The position numbers and the translations under genes are program-made. Of a stretch of DNA of 64,000 nt, positions 28,476 through 37,206 are shown piece after piece. Source of the stretch: Devosia indica (lineage in GTDB: Bacteria; Pseudomonadota; Alphaproteobacteria; Rhizobiales; Devosiaceae); assembly GCF_003056405.1 (NCBI RefSeq), contig NZ_PYVZ01000003.1:186001-250000 (forward strand), written 5' to 3'. A model generated the notes under the pieces. The model did no database searches, was not told the DNA's origin, and saw nothing but the letters and a program-made list of their open reading frames with translations. How positions within the stretch are numbered: the first letter of the stretch is position 1; each line of letters starts with the position of its first letter.

Positions 28476-29206
28476 GCTGGGGCAAAGCCGGCCAGAATGC
28501 CGGCATAGGGTTTCGATACCGGGGCAGCATAGGCGCCCCGCTTGGAGGTGGATAGCCCCAGTGCCACAAGCGCTTCGGCCTGCTTGACCGCAGCACCAAC
28601 CCCGTCGATGACCGGCATGCCGAACTCTGCCTGCAAGGTGCGCGCGAGGTCGGCCATACCGGCGCAGCCCAGAACGATGGCTTCGGCATTGTCTTCGATA
28701 AGGGCGCGAGTGATTTCACTGCGCAGCTTGTCGCGCGCGCCAGAGTTCGGATCTTCGAGCGAGAGCACCGAGATATTGGCGGCCCGGACGTGCGCCTTGC
28801 GGGCCATGCCATAGCGGTCCACCAACTCCTCGATGGGCACGCGGGAGCGCTCCATGGTTGTCACCACCGTAAATCGTTTGGCAACCATGGCGGCCAGCGA
28901 CAGGGCGCTTTCGCAGATGCCGACTACCGGCATAGTGGCCATGGCGCGGGCGGCATCGAGCCCGGTATCGTCGAAGCAGGCGATGATGGCTGCCCCTGCG
29001 CCGGCCTTTTCCCCCGCTGCGATCTGCGCCAAGAGCCCTGGCACAGCGAATGCCTCGTCGTAAAATCCTTCGATGGACACCGGGCCCATGGACGAGGTGA
29101 CCGCTTCGATCTCCGTCCCTTGCCCGGCTGCCTGCCGGGCCGCCAAGGCGATGGTATCGGTCATGGTTTGGGTGGTGTTGGGATTGACGACAAGCAGCCG
29201 GGTCAT
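28472..29206 (-). CDS. Asp/Glu/hydantoin racemase family protein
   Basis: This 244-residue protein starts MTRLLVVNPNTTQTMTDTIA, the typical opening of hydantoin racemases. It has the two catalytic cysteines of the family: C77 in ACFDDTGLD and C181 in VLGCAGMADL. The family racemises amino acids or 5-substituted hydantoins by two-base catalysis. No hydantoinase or carbamoylase gene is in the window, so the hydantoin substrate is not proven and an amino-acid or allantoin-type substrate is also possible. It overlaps the permease upstream and the GNAT gene downstream by four bases each. Confidence 0.88.
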   Translation of the reverse strand: MTRLLVVNPNTTQTMTDTIALAARQAAGQGTEIEAVTSSMGPVSIEGFYDEAFAVPGLLAQIAAGEKAGAGAAIIACFDDTGLDAARAMATMPVVGICESALSLAAMVAKRFTVVTTMERSRVPIEELVDRYGMARKAHVRAANISVLSLEDPNSGARDKLRSEITRALIEDNAEAIVLGCAGMADLARTLQAEFGMPVIDGVGAAVKQAEALVALGLSTSKRGAYAAPVSKPYAGILAGFAPA

Positions 29207-30018
29207 GGGCGCAGCCGCCGGCCCTGCACAAGGCGGATCGCCAGGATGGTGCCCAGGATGATGAGGAAGGAGAACAGCGTGGTCACTGTGCCCAGCGCAT
29301 AGAGCACGGGCGTCGTGACATTGGTGGTCATGCCATAAATTTCGAGCGGCAAGGTGTTGGCACTGCCAGAGGTCATCAGGGTGCGGGCGAACTCGTCATA
29401 AGAGAGGGTGAAGCCGAACAGTCCAACGCCGATCAGGCTGGGCGCGATCATGGGCAGCACCACATGGGAAAAGGTCTGCCAGGAGGAGGCGCCGAGATCG
29501 CGGGCGGCTTCTTCATAGGTCGGTGAGAACCGGTTGAAGACCGCGAACATGATCAGGACGCCGAAGGGCAGCGTCCAGGTGAGATGGGCGCCAAAGGCCG
29601 AGCTGAACCATGAGGGGCGGAAGCCGAGTTGCTGGAACAGCACCCCGATGCCCAGGCTGACAATGATGGACGGCACCACAAGGCTCGCAATGGTCAAGTA
29701 AAACAAGGGTGTAGCGCCGAAGAAGCGACGGCGGAAGGCAAGGCCTGCCAGCAGCGACACGAGGACCGTGACACCCATGACCATGAGCCCGAGGGCGAAG
29801 GAGCGGCCGAAGCTGGCGCCGAAATCGCCTACAGCCTGGCGCTCGAAGAGGTTGAAGAACCAGTGCAGCGACACGCCGTTAAGTGGAAAGGTGAGGCCGC
29901 CATTGGGGCCCTGGAAGGACAAGATGAACACCGCCGAGAGGGGGCCGTAGAGAAACAGCACGAAGAGCGCGAAGAAGGCGGCGAGGATGTAAAAGCCGAG
30001 GCTGCGTTTCTCGCTCAT
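29203..30018 (-). CDS. Polyamine-family ABC importer permease (PotC-like)
   Basis: This 271-residue inner-membrane protein has six expected spans. The ATPase-docking loop EEAARDLGASSWQTFSHVVLP near residue 175 is of the PotC/spermidine class. The ATG at 30018 has AAGGAG 7 bases upstream and is two bases beyond the stop of the other permease; the longer frame is rejected. Its stop overlaps the racemase start. Confidence 0.9.
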   Translation of the reverse strand: MSEKRSLGFYILAAFFALFVLFLYGPLSAVFILSFQGPNGGLTFPLNGVSLHWFFNLFERQAVGDFGASFGRSFALGLMVMGVTVLVSLLAGLAFRRRFFGATPLFYLTIASLVVPSIIVSLGIGVLFQQLGFRPSWFSSAFGAHLTWTLPFGVLIMFAVFNRFSPTYEEAARDLGASSWQTFSHVVLPMIAPSLIGVGLFGFTLSYDEFARTLMTSGSANTLPLEIYGMTTNVTTPVLYALGTVTTLFSFLIILGTILAIRLVQGRRLRP

Positions 30019-30019
30019 C

Positions 30020-30877
30020 TCAAAGCTCCTTGCGAATGTCGACGATGCGCAGGATCCCCGCGACCATGACGAGAACCAGCACCAGCAGCACCACGGCATT
30101 GGCAGCGGCGGCGGGATATTGCAGCAGGCTCATCTGGTTGCGCATCATCAGCGCGACCGAGGCGGATTGCCCGCCGGACATGACCTGGACGGTAGAGAAA
30201 TCGGCCATGACCAGGGTGACGACGAAGATGGTGCCGATGGCGATTCCCGGCTTGGCCAGCGGCAGGATCACGTGCCAGATGATCTGCCAGTTGCGGGCGC
30301 CACCGTCGCGGGCCGCCTCGACCAGTGATCGATCGATGCGCATCATGGTGTTGAAGATCGGGGTGACCATGAACAGCGTAAACAGGTGCACCATGGCCAG
30401 GACCACGGCGAAGTCGGAATAGAGCAGCCATTCGATGGGCTCGGGCACGATGCCGGCATTGACCAGCGCGGTGTTGACCAGCCCGTTGCGGCCGAGCACC
30501 GGGATCCAGGAAATCATGCGGATGATATTGGAGGTCAGGAACGGGACCGTGCAGATGAGAAACAACACCATCTGCATGGTCGTGGTGCGCACATGGAAGG
30601 CCAGAAAATAGGCGATCCAGAAGCCAACAAAGGCGGTGATGGCCCAGACCAGAGCGGCAAATTTCAGGGTGTTGAGATAGGTGCGCCAGGTGACCCAAGA
30701 CCCCAGGACCTCCTCGTAATTGAGGGTCATCAGATCGGGGTACATGCCGGCAAAGTCGTAGTCCCAGAAGCTGACGACAACCAGCAGCAGGATGGGCAGC
30801 AGCAAAAAGAACGCAAGGATGAGCGCCAGCGGCGTCGCCTGAATATAGGGCGTGGCTCTGGAAAGGAGATTGTTCAT
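30020..30877 (-). CDS. Polyamine-family ABC importer permease (PotB-like)
   Basis: This 285-residue membrane protein begins MNNLLSRATPYIQATPLALIL. PotB-like features are FWDYDFAGMYPDLMTLNYEEV in the first periplasmic loop and the docking loop EAARDGGARNWQIIWHVILP near residue 190. The ATG at 30877 has GAGGAC upstream; the extended frame would translate through the hairpin at 30905-30929 and is unlikely. It forms the channel with the following gene. Confidence 0.9.
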   Translation of the reverse strand: MNNLLSRATPYIQATPLALILAFFLLLPILLLVVVSFWDYDFAGMYPDLMTLNYEEVLGSWVTWRTYLNTLKFAALVWAITAFVGFWIAYFLAFHVRTTTMQMVLFLICTVPFLTSNIIRMISWIPVLGRNGLVNTALVNAGIVPEPIEWLLYSDFAVVLAMVHLFTLFMVTPIFNTMMRIDRSLVEAARDGGARNWQIIWHVILPLAKPGIAIGTIFVVTLVMADFSTVQVMSGGQSASVALMMRNQMSLLQYPAAAANAVVLLVLVLVMVAGILRIVDIRKEL

Positions 30878-30904
30878 GCTTGTCCTCGCGGTCTGGGCAC
30901 TGTT

Positions 30905-30929
30905 CCCCTCTCCCTTCAAGGGAGAGGGG
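30905..30929. repeat. Perfect hairpin between binding-protein and permease genes
   Basis: CCCCTCTCCCTT and AAGGGAGAGGGG form a 12-bp perfect arm pair with one base between them, in practice about 9-10 pairs with a small loop. There is no T run. It is related to the repeat at 2301-2408 and probably protects the 3' end of the binding-protein message. Confidence 0.7.
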
Positions 30930-30941
30930 TTTGAGGTCATT

Positions 30942-32234
30942 CTAGGCCGCGATGAACTCGTTCCAGCGGCGGACCATGTAGCGGTCCTCGTCCATCACCG
31001 AGTTCCAGCAGGCAACCTTGCCCATGCGCTCCTCGAAGGAACCGCCATCGCGCACGGCACCGGCGGTTTCCATGACAGTGCCGTCGGGCGCCAGGATGTC
31101 ACCCTGGGCCGGCTTGCCCTCGATCCAGTAACCCCACTCGTCCTCGGACATGTGGTTCCGGGCTGACTCCATATTGGCCGAATAATAGCCCTGGCGGTTG
31201 AGATAGCCGCCAACCCAGCCAGAGGTATACCAGTTGATATATTCGTAGGCGGCATCAAGCATGGCGCCTTCAAGATGCGCGGCCAGACCCAGGCCACCGC
31301 CCCAGGAGCGATAGCCTTCCTTAAGCGGCTGGTAGGTGCAGGCGATGCCCTTGGAGCGCACCGCAGCCACGGCCGGCGACCACATGGACTGTATCACCAC
31401 TTCGCCCGAACTCATCAGATTGACGCTTTCGTCAAAGCTCTTCCAGAAGGCGCGGAACTGGCCATCCTGCTTGGCCTTGATGAGGAATTCGATGGTGGCG
31501 TCGATCTCCTCAGTGGTCATGTTGCCCTTGTCGCCATAGGTGATCTCGCCCATGGCTTCCATGATCATGGCCGCATCCATGATACCGATGGATGGCACGT
31601 TGATGATGGCGGTCTTGCCCTTGAAGGCCGGGTCCATGATGTCGGCCCAAGAGGTGATCTCACGGCCGACCAGGTCGGGACGAATACCCAAGGTGTCGGC
31701 ATTGTAAATGGTGGGTACCATGGTGAACCAGCCGGTTTCGCCAGCGGCAAAAGTTGTGCTATCCGGGCCTTCGACAAAGCCGACCGTGTGCGGCGCCGTA
31801 CCCTGCGCGATGACGCTATCGGGCAAAAGCTTGCCGGTTTTGAACAGCGGCACGATCTGGTCGTAATAGGTCAGGCGGGAGGTATCCATAGGCTGGATGA
31901 CGCCGGTCGGGAAAACCTTCTTCAAGATCCAGTATTCGATATCGGCAATGTCATAGCTGTCGGGTTGGGTGACGGCGCGTTGTGCGGCGGCGTCCGAGTC
32001 TGTCGCCGTCATCTCAAGCGTGATGCCGAGGTCTTCCTTGCACTTTTCGGCAATGGCATTGAGGTTGGACACCCCGGTGCCGAACTGGCGAAGCGTAATC
32101 GGGTTCTGCGCCCAGATGGTGGGGAAGCCGGTGATTGCGCCCGAACCAACGGCTGCACCCGCGGCTGCGGCAGCGCCGGTCTTGAGGAAGTTGCGGCGGC
32201 TGATGCCCGCCTTTCTTTCAGTGAATTCCGTCAT
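30942..32234 (-). CDS. Polyamine-family ABC importer substrate-binding protein (Tat-exported)
   Basis: This 430-residue periplasmic binding protein is of the PotD/SBP_bac class. Its N-terminus ISRRNFLKTGAAAAAGAAVG is a twin-arginine signal, so it is probably exported folded through Tat. Family segments include FAAGETGWFTMVPTIYNADTLGIRPDLV and GVSNLNAIAEKCKEDLGI. The ATG at 32234 has GGACAGGA upstream and places the twin arginine at residues 13-14. The ligand is not evident: the family takes polyamines, but also opines and other small cations. Confidence 0.9.
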   Translation of the reverse strand: MTEFTERKAGISRRNFLKTGAAAAAGAAVGSGAITGFPTIWAQNPITLRQFGTGVSNLNAIAEKCKEDLGITLEMTATDSDAAAQRAVTQPDSYDIADIEYWILKKVFPTGVIQPMDTSRLTYYDQIVPLFKTGKLLPDSVIAQGTAPHTVGFVEGPDSTTFAAGETGWFTMVPTIYNADTLGIRPDLVGREITSWADIMDPAFKGKTAIINVPSIGIMDAAMIMEAMGEITYGDKGNMTTEEIDATIEFLIKAKQDGQFRAFWKSFDESVNLMSSGEVVIQSMWSPAVAAVRSKGIACTYQPLKEGYRSWGGGLGLAAHLEGAMLDAAYEYINWYTSGWVGGYLNRQGYYSANMESARNHMSEDEWGYWIEGKPAQGDILAPDGTVMETAGAVRDGGSFEERMGKVACWNSVMDEDRYMVRRWNEFIAA

Positions 32235-32265
32235 TGTCCTGTCCCTGTTGGCTTGATTGACGTTG

Positions 32266-33354
32266 CTAGGCATCGAGACGGCCCAGGACGATGGCGTCCT
32301 CAGCTTCCCAATGGAGAGGCACCGCGTCGCCGACAGCGATGGGCGCTGCGAAGAACGCCTTGTCGGAAATGATGGCGGTGAAGTCGGTTATGCCGGCGCC
32401 ATCGCAGGTGAGTTTCACCGTGGCGCCGCGATATTCGATGTTGGAGACCACACCATTGAAACCGAGCCCCTTGGTGGTGCCGGCGCCGATTTGGACGCGG
32501 TCGGTGCGGATGGCGATATCGAGTGGACTGTCCTTGGCTGGCGACTTGCCCATGGCGGCAAAGGTGCCACCTTCAGGCACCACGAGTTGCGCCAGTCCGT
32601 CGCTGGTGCCGGCCGAGCGACCTGAGATGACATTGTGGTCCCCCATAAAGCGGGCGACGAATGCGGTGGCGGGCCGCTCGAATATCTCGCGCGGCGGCGC
32701 GGCTTGTTCGATGCGGCCATCACTCATCACCACGATCAAATCGGCCAGCGCCATGGCCTCTTCCTGGCTATGAGTGACATGCACAAAGGTGATCCCGAGG
32801 CTCTTTTGGAGCTTCTTGAGTTCTGCGCGCATGCGTACCTTGAGGAAGGGATCAAGGGCCGAGAGCGGTTCGTCGAGCAGCAGGGCCTCGGGATCGGTAA
32901 TCAGGGCGCGCGCCAATGCGACGCGTTGCTGCTGACCGCCCGACAATTGCGCCGGCCGGCGGTCTGCATACGCCTCCATCTGCATGAGTGTGAGCATGTC
33001 GAGCGCCCTGCCCCGCCGCTCGGCCTTGGGCACCCCGGCCACGTTTAGGCTGAAGGCGACATTGTCGACCAGGTCGAGATGGGGGAACAGCGCATAGGAT
33101 TGAAACATCATCGCGGTGCCGCGCTTGGCGGGCGGCAGATCAGAAACGACCGTGTCTCCCAAGCGTATATCGCCAATGGAAATGCTCTCGTGACCGGCGA
33201 TCATGCGCAGGGTCGAGGTCTTGCCGCAGCCCGAGGGGCCGAGCAGGCAACAATAGCTGCCAGCGGGGATCTTGAGGCTGATCGCATCCACGGCAATGGT
33301 CTTGCCGTAGATCTTTGAGACAGACGCTATATCGATCGAGGCAGCCTTGGTCAT
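32266..33354 (-). CDS. Polyamine-family ABC importer ATPase (PotA-like)
   Basis: This 362-residue ATPase has Walker A (GPSGCGKTS near residue 38), the signature LSGGQQQRVALARA near 134, Walker B (ALLLDEPLSALDPFLK) and a C-terminal TOBE domain. It is first in the leftward operon, followed by binding protein, two permeases, racemase and GNAT. The ATG at 33354 has GGGGG 5 bases upstream; an upstream in-frame start at 33390 has none. A GntR-type operator lies about 170 bases upstream. Confidence 0.93.
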   Translation of the reverse strand: MTKAASIDIASVSKIYGKTIAVDAISLKIPAGSYCCLLGPSGCGKTSTLRMIAGHESISIGDIRLGDTVVSDLPPAKRGTAMMFQSYALFPHLDLVDNVAFSLNVAGVPKAERRGRALDMLTLMQMEAYADRRPAQLSGGQQQRVALARALITDPEALLLDEPLSALDPFLKVRMRAELKKLQKSLGITFVHVTHSQEEAMALADLIVVMSDGRIEQAAPPREIFERPATAFVARFMGDHNVISGRSAGTSDGLAQLVVPEGGTFAAMGKSPAKDSPLDIAIRTDRVQIGAGTTKGLGFNGVVSNIEYRGATVKLTCDGAGITDFTAIISDKAFFAAPIAVGDAVPLHWEAEDAIVLGRLDA

Positions 33355-33522
33355 CCACACCCCCTGTGACGGGGAATGAATTGCAACCATCGTGCCAGAC
33401 GGGGATATCGCGGACTAACGTGTTACAGTAGCGCCATTTTTCGCCTTGCCACTCGACGCCCACATTTGCACCAACGTTCGCGCTTGCACAAGAAATAGCC
33501 ATTTGTCGTCATTCTTCGATCA

Positions 33523-33536
33523 GATTGTATGCAATC
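33523..33536. promoter_or_regulatory. GntR-type operator candidate
   Basis: GATTGTATGCAATC has perfect 5-base arms around TATG and contains TTGTATGCAA, close to FadR-subfamily operators. It is between the importer operon and the divergent GntR gene. A second palindrome, GAAAGCAA/TTGCTTTC, follows at 33550-33569. Confidence 0.65.
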
Positions 33537-33609
33537 AAATGGTCCTACTGAAAGCAATCTTTTGCTTTCTCTGCTGCGCAAATGCTGCAAGAATGGAGAC
33601 AGGTGAATC

Positions 33610-34329
33610 ATGACCCAAACAACTCCCGAAGAACTGCATTTCCAGCCCGACGACCGCGCCATGGCCATTCGCGACCAGTTGCGCGACGCCATTGTCGAGC
33701 ATCGCCTTGTGCCCGGCACCAAGCTCTCTGAAGCAGAAGTGGGCAAGCTGTTCGACGTTAGCCGCACCGTTGTGCGCGCCGCGCTGCAATCGCTTTCCTT
33801 TGAGGGCCTGGTGCGCGCCGAGCGCAACAGAGGAGCCTTTGTCGCCAGCCCAAGCCCGGAAGAGGCAAGCCAGCTTTTCGAGGCGCGGCGACAGATCGAG
33901 GCGGGCATCGCCCGCATTGCAGCAGAACGCGCCCGGCATGCCGATTTCATCCGGTTCGATGCCTGTCTGGAGGCAGAAACAAGGCTGCTGCAGGAGCGCG
34001 GGCCAGCCTCCCGCCGTGCTGCCATTCGTGCCTCGGGCGAATTTCACATCCTGCTTGCAGAGGTAGCCGGCAACGCCATCATGCAGCGTTTCATGGAAGA
34101 GCTGATCGCCCGGTCCTCACTTGTGATCGCCCTTTACGGCCGTACCGGCGCATCGAGTTGCGGGCACAATGAGCATGGCGAGATTGTTGCCGCGCTACGC
34201 GACCGCGACCCCGATCGGGCCAGCAGGTTGGTCCTTGTCCATATCGACCATATCGAGGCCGATCTCGATCTGCGCGGCACCAATGGCCTGCCGCTGGCCG
34301 ACGCGCTCAATCTGCGCGCGTCGACCTGA
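33610..34329 (+). CDS. GntR-family (FadR subfamily) regulator
   Basis: This 239-residue regulator has an N-terminal winged helix-turn-helix (IRDQLRDAIVEHRLVPGTKLSEAEVGKLFDVSRTVVR, residues about 20-55). A C-terminal all-helical FCD effector domain follows, with the metal-ligand-like histidines in FHILLAEVAGN and HNEHGEIVAALRDRD. It diverges from the polyamine-type importer operon and probably represses it, binding the palindrome at 33523. The ATG has GGAGACAGGTG upstream. Its 3' end is 8 bases from the convergent ATPase gene. Confidence 0.92.
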   Translation: MTQTTPEELHFQPDDRAMAIRDQLRDAIVEHRLVPGTKLSEAEVGKLFDVSRTVVRAALQSLSFEGLVRAERNRGAFVASPSPEEASQLFEARRQIEAGIARIAAERARHADFIRFDACLEAETRLLQERGPASRRAAIRASGEFHILLAEVAGNAIMQRFMEELIARSSLVIALYGRTGASSCGHNEHGEIVAALRDRDPDRASRLVLVHIDHIEADLDLRGTNGLPLADALNLRAST

Positions 34330-34337
34330 CAGGCCAA

Positions 34338-36002
34338 TCAGGCCGCGATTTCGAACGCTGCTCGCACAAGGCGCCGCGTGTAGTCGGTCGCGGGATTGGT
34401 CAGCACTTCGCTGACCGGCCCCTGCTCGACGATCTTGCCGTGCTGCATGACCATGACACGGTGGCATAGAGCCCGGACGACCTTGAGGTCGTGGCTGATG
34501 AACAGATAACTCAGCCCACGCTCGTCCTGCAGTTTGCGCAGCAGGTCAATAATCTGCGCCTGGACTGACAGGTCCAGGGCGGAGGTCGGCTCATCGAGCA
34601 GGATGAACTCCGGCTCAAGCGCGATGGCGCGAGCAATGGCGATGCGCTGCCGCTGGCCACCGGAAAATTCGTGCGGGAAGCGTTGCAGGATATTGTCCGG
34701 TAGCCCGGCGTCGCGCAGGGCCTGCCGCACGCGGTCGATGCGATCATTCCGATTGTCGCCAATGCCATTGACCACCAGACCCTCCTCGATGATCTGGCGG
34801 ATCGACATGCGCGGATTGAGGCTGGCGAATGGGTCCTGGAAAACGATCTGCATGCGGCTGCGCAAGGGGCGCATGGCCTTGCGGTCCCGGCCATCGATAC
34901 GCTCGCCGTCGAACCAGATCTGGCCGCCCTGATTGCCTATCAGCCGGATCAGGGCCTGCCCGAAGGTGGTCTTGCCCGACCCGCTCTCGCCCACAATGCC
35001 CAGTGTCTCGTGACGCATCAGCTTGATATCGAGATTGTCGACGGCCTTGAGATCGAAAAAGTCGGGCTTGAGGAAGCCGCCACGCTTGAGGGTGAAAGTG
35101 ACTTTCACCTCCTTGCCCTCCAGAACAGTCTCGTGTTCCCCATCCGAGAGCGGCAAGGCCGTACCCTTGGGTTCGGAGGCCAGCAGGTGTTTCGTGTAGG
35201 CGTGTTGCGGGTTCGCAAAGAGCGCCTCGGTCTCGTTGTGCTCCTGTACCCGGCCGTTCTGCATCACATAGACATATTCGGAGAACTGCCGGACGATGGT
35301 CAGGTCATGGGTGATCAGGATCACTGCCATGCCGTATTTGTCCTTGAGATCCTTGATCAGATTGAGGATCTGGGCCTGGACGGTGACGTCGAGCGCGGTG
35401 GTCGGCTCGTCGGCAATCAGCACCTCGGGGCGATTGGCAAGCGCCATGGCGATCATGACGCGCTGCCGCTGCCCACCCGAAAGCTGGTGCGGAAACTGGT
35501 TGAGCCGCGCCCTGGGGTCAGGGATCTGCACCTCTTCGAGCAGTTTTTCGGCCCGCTTCATGGCCTCCTGGCGGGAGACGCGATTGTGCAGGTGAATAAT
35601 CTCGCAGATCTGCTGGCCGATCGTATAGACCGGGTTGAGCGAGCTCATCGGCTCCTGGAAGATCATGGCGATGTCATTGCCGCGCAGCTTGCGCATCTCG
35701 CGGTCGTCCATCTTGACCACATCCTTGCCGGAAAGCGTGATCTGGGTTTGCGGCAGAATGGTCGCGCGCTTGGTGAGCAGCTTCATCAGCGTGCGGGCCG
35801 TAACCGACTTGCCCGAGCCGCTTTCGCCCACAAGGGCAATGGTCTCGCCCTTGTGGAGCTGGAAAGAGACATTGCGCACCGCGTTGACGGTTCCCCCTTC
35901 CACCTTGAAATCGACGCCGACATTGCGGGCGTCCAGGATCAGTTCGCGGCCGTGTTGGCCCAGATCGTGGCGTTCGGACGGAACCAGCTTGTTCTCGGTC
36001 AT
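34338..36002 (-). CDS. Peptide-family ABC importer ATPase, fused double domain
   Basis: This 554-residue protein joins two DppD/DppF-type ATPases in one chain, as in YejF. The first half has GESGSGKSV near residue 60, LSGGQRQRVMIAMAL and [14 protein letters not shown]. The second half has GESGSGKTT near 350, [15 protein letters not shown] and FILLDEPTSALDLS. It powers the permease pair encoded just upstream. The ATG at 36002 has GAGGATAG upstream. Together with the binding protein at 38402 this is one complete importer. In rhizobia importers of this kind also carry alpha-galactosides. Confidence 0.93.
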   Translation of the reverse strand: MTENKLVPSERHDLGQHGRELILDARNVGVDFKVEGGTVNAVRNVSFQLHKGETIALVGESGSGKSVTARTLMKLLTKRATILPQTQITLSGKDVVKMDDREMRKLRGNDIAMIFQEPMSSLNPVYTIGQQICEIIHLHNRVSRQEAMKRAEKLLEEVQIPDPRARLNQFPHQLSGGQRQRVMIAMALANRPEVLIADEPTTALDVTVQAQILNLIKDLKDKYGMAVILITHDLTIVRQFSEYVYVMQNGRVQEHNETEALFANPQHAYTKHLLASEPKGTALPLSDGEHETVLEGKEVKVTFTLKRGGFLKPDFFDLKAVDNLDIKLMRHETLGIVGESGSGKTTFGQALIRLIGNQGGQIWFDGERIDGRDRKAMRPLRSRMQIVFQDPFASLNPRMSIRQIIEEGLVVNGIGDNRNDRIDRVRQALRDAGLPDNILQRFPHEFSGGQRQRIAIARAIALEPEFILLDEPTSALDLSVQAQIIDLLRKLQDERGLSYLFISHDLKVVRALCHRVMVMQHGKIVEQGPVSEVLTNPATDYTRRLVRAAFEIAA

Positions 36003-36012
36003 GGCTCTATCC

Positions 36013-37206
36013 TCAGTAGGGGTCGACGGCGTCGCGCAGGCCATCGCCCAGCGCATTGAAGGCAAAGACGGTGATCAGCACGAAGATCACCGGCGAGAGG
36101 ATCCACGGGTAGGACCCGATGACCGAGAAGGTGCCCGTGTCCTGCAGCATCAGGCCCCAGGAGATCAGCGGCGGCTTCACCGCAAAGCCGAGGAAGCCCA
36201 GGAAGCTTTCGAGCAGAACGACCGTCGGAATGGCCAGCGTGATCGCAACGATGATGTGACTGAGCACGTTGGGCAGGATGTGCCGCGTGATGATACGGCC
36301 GTCCGAAGCCCCCACGGCAATCGCGGCCCGCACATATTCGATGCGCGCCAGCGAGAGCGTCTTGGAGCGCACCTCGCGGCTCAGTTGCGCCCAGCCCAGC
36401 ACCGCCATGACGAAGATGACGAAGGTGAGGAACACATTGGACGGTGCTGTCACCGGGATCAGCGAGGTGAGCGCCAAATAGAGCGGCAATTGCGGGAAAG
36501 CGAGGACGAATTCCACGAAACGCTGCACCCAGGCGTCGACAGCGCCGCCGATATAGCCGGAGGTGATGCCCACCAGCGTGCCAACCACGGTGGTCATGGT
36601 GACCACAGCCAGCGCGATCATCAGGGAAATGCGCGAGCCGATGATGCCGCGCGAAAGGATATCGCGGCCGAATTTATCGGTGCCCAGAAGCTGGATCGGC
36701 CGCCCATCGGTCGAGCCGAAGAAGTGGATATTGGCCGGGATGAACCAGAGCAGGTGATAGTCGTACCCCTGGACGAAAAAGCCGGTCGGGGTCGGGTTGT
36801 CCTTCATCGCGCCGGTGAGCGGCTGGAAGGTGACCGGGTCGAACTCGCCGGTGTCGCCGATGGGATAGACGTAAGGGATGAGGCTGAAATTGCCTTCAGG
36901 GTCCTCGAAGGCGATCAGGTCTGGCGGCGCGAAGGGCAGATTGGCTTCCTTGGGGTCCATGGGCGCGAAGAAATCGGCAAAGACCGAAACGACGAGCAAC
37001 ATGACCACAAGGACCAGGCCGATCATGCCCATGGTGGAGCGTCGGAAGCGGCGCCAGACCAGGGTTGCATAGGTTTCGTTTCCCGAACCGTGGCGCGAAA
37101 CGATGGGGGGCACGTCAGCCTCTTCGGCAGGCGTGGGGGCCGGGCCGGCACCAGGATCGGTCGGCAGTGGAATTGCGGAATGCGTATCTGTGTCAGAGCG
37201 GGTCAT
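36013..37206 (-). CDS. Peptide-family ABC importer permease (DppC/YejE-like)
   Basis: This 397-residue inner-membrane protein has a Pro-rich N-terminal tail, a first span near residue 60 and then a periplasmic insertion of roughly 100 residues. The GTDKFGRDILSR motif follows, and the docking loop (AAIAVGASDGRIITRHILPN) is near residue 290. The insertion is typical of YejE-like and sugar-carrying members. The ATG at 37206 overlaps the stop of the upstream permease (ATGA), fixing the start despite a much longer open frame. Confidence 0.92.
   Translation of the reverse strand: MTRSDTDTHSAIPLPTDPGAGPAPTPAEEADVPPIVSRHGSGNETYATLVWRRFRRSTMGMIGLVLVVMLLVVSVFADFFAPMDPKEANLPFAPPDLIAFEDPEGNFSLIPYVYPIGDTGEFDPVTFQPLTGAMKDNPTPTGFFVQGYDYHLLWFIPANIHFFGSTDGRPIQLLGTDKFGRDILSRGIIGSRISLMIALAVVTMTTVVGTLVGITSGYIGGAVDAWVQRFVEFVLAFPQLPLYLALTSLIPVTAPSNVFLTFVIFVMAVLGWAQLSREVRSKTLSLARIEYVRAAIAVGASDGRIITRHILPNVLSHIIVAITLAIPTVVLLESFLGFLGFAVKPPLISWGLMLQDTGTFSVIGSYPWILSPVIFVLITVFAFNALGDGLRDAVDPY

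Noticed and set aside
28472..29206. Calling the locus a hydantoin-utilisation operon
   Set aside because: No hydantoinase or N-carbamoylase is present, and the racemase family also acts on amino acids, so only the family call is made.
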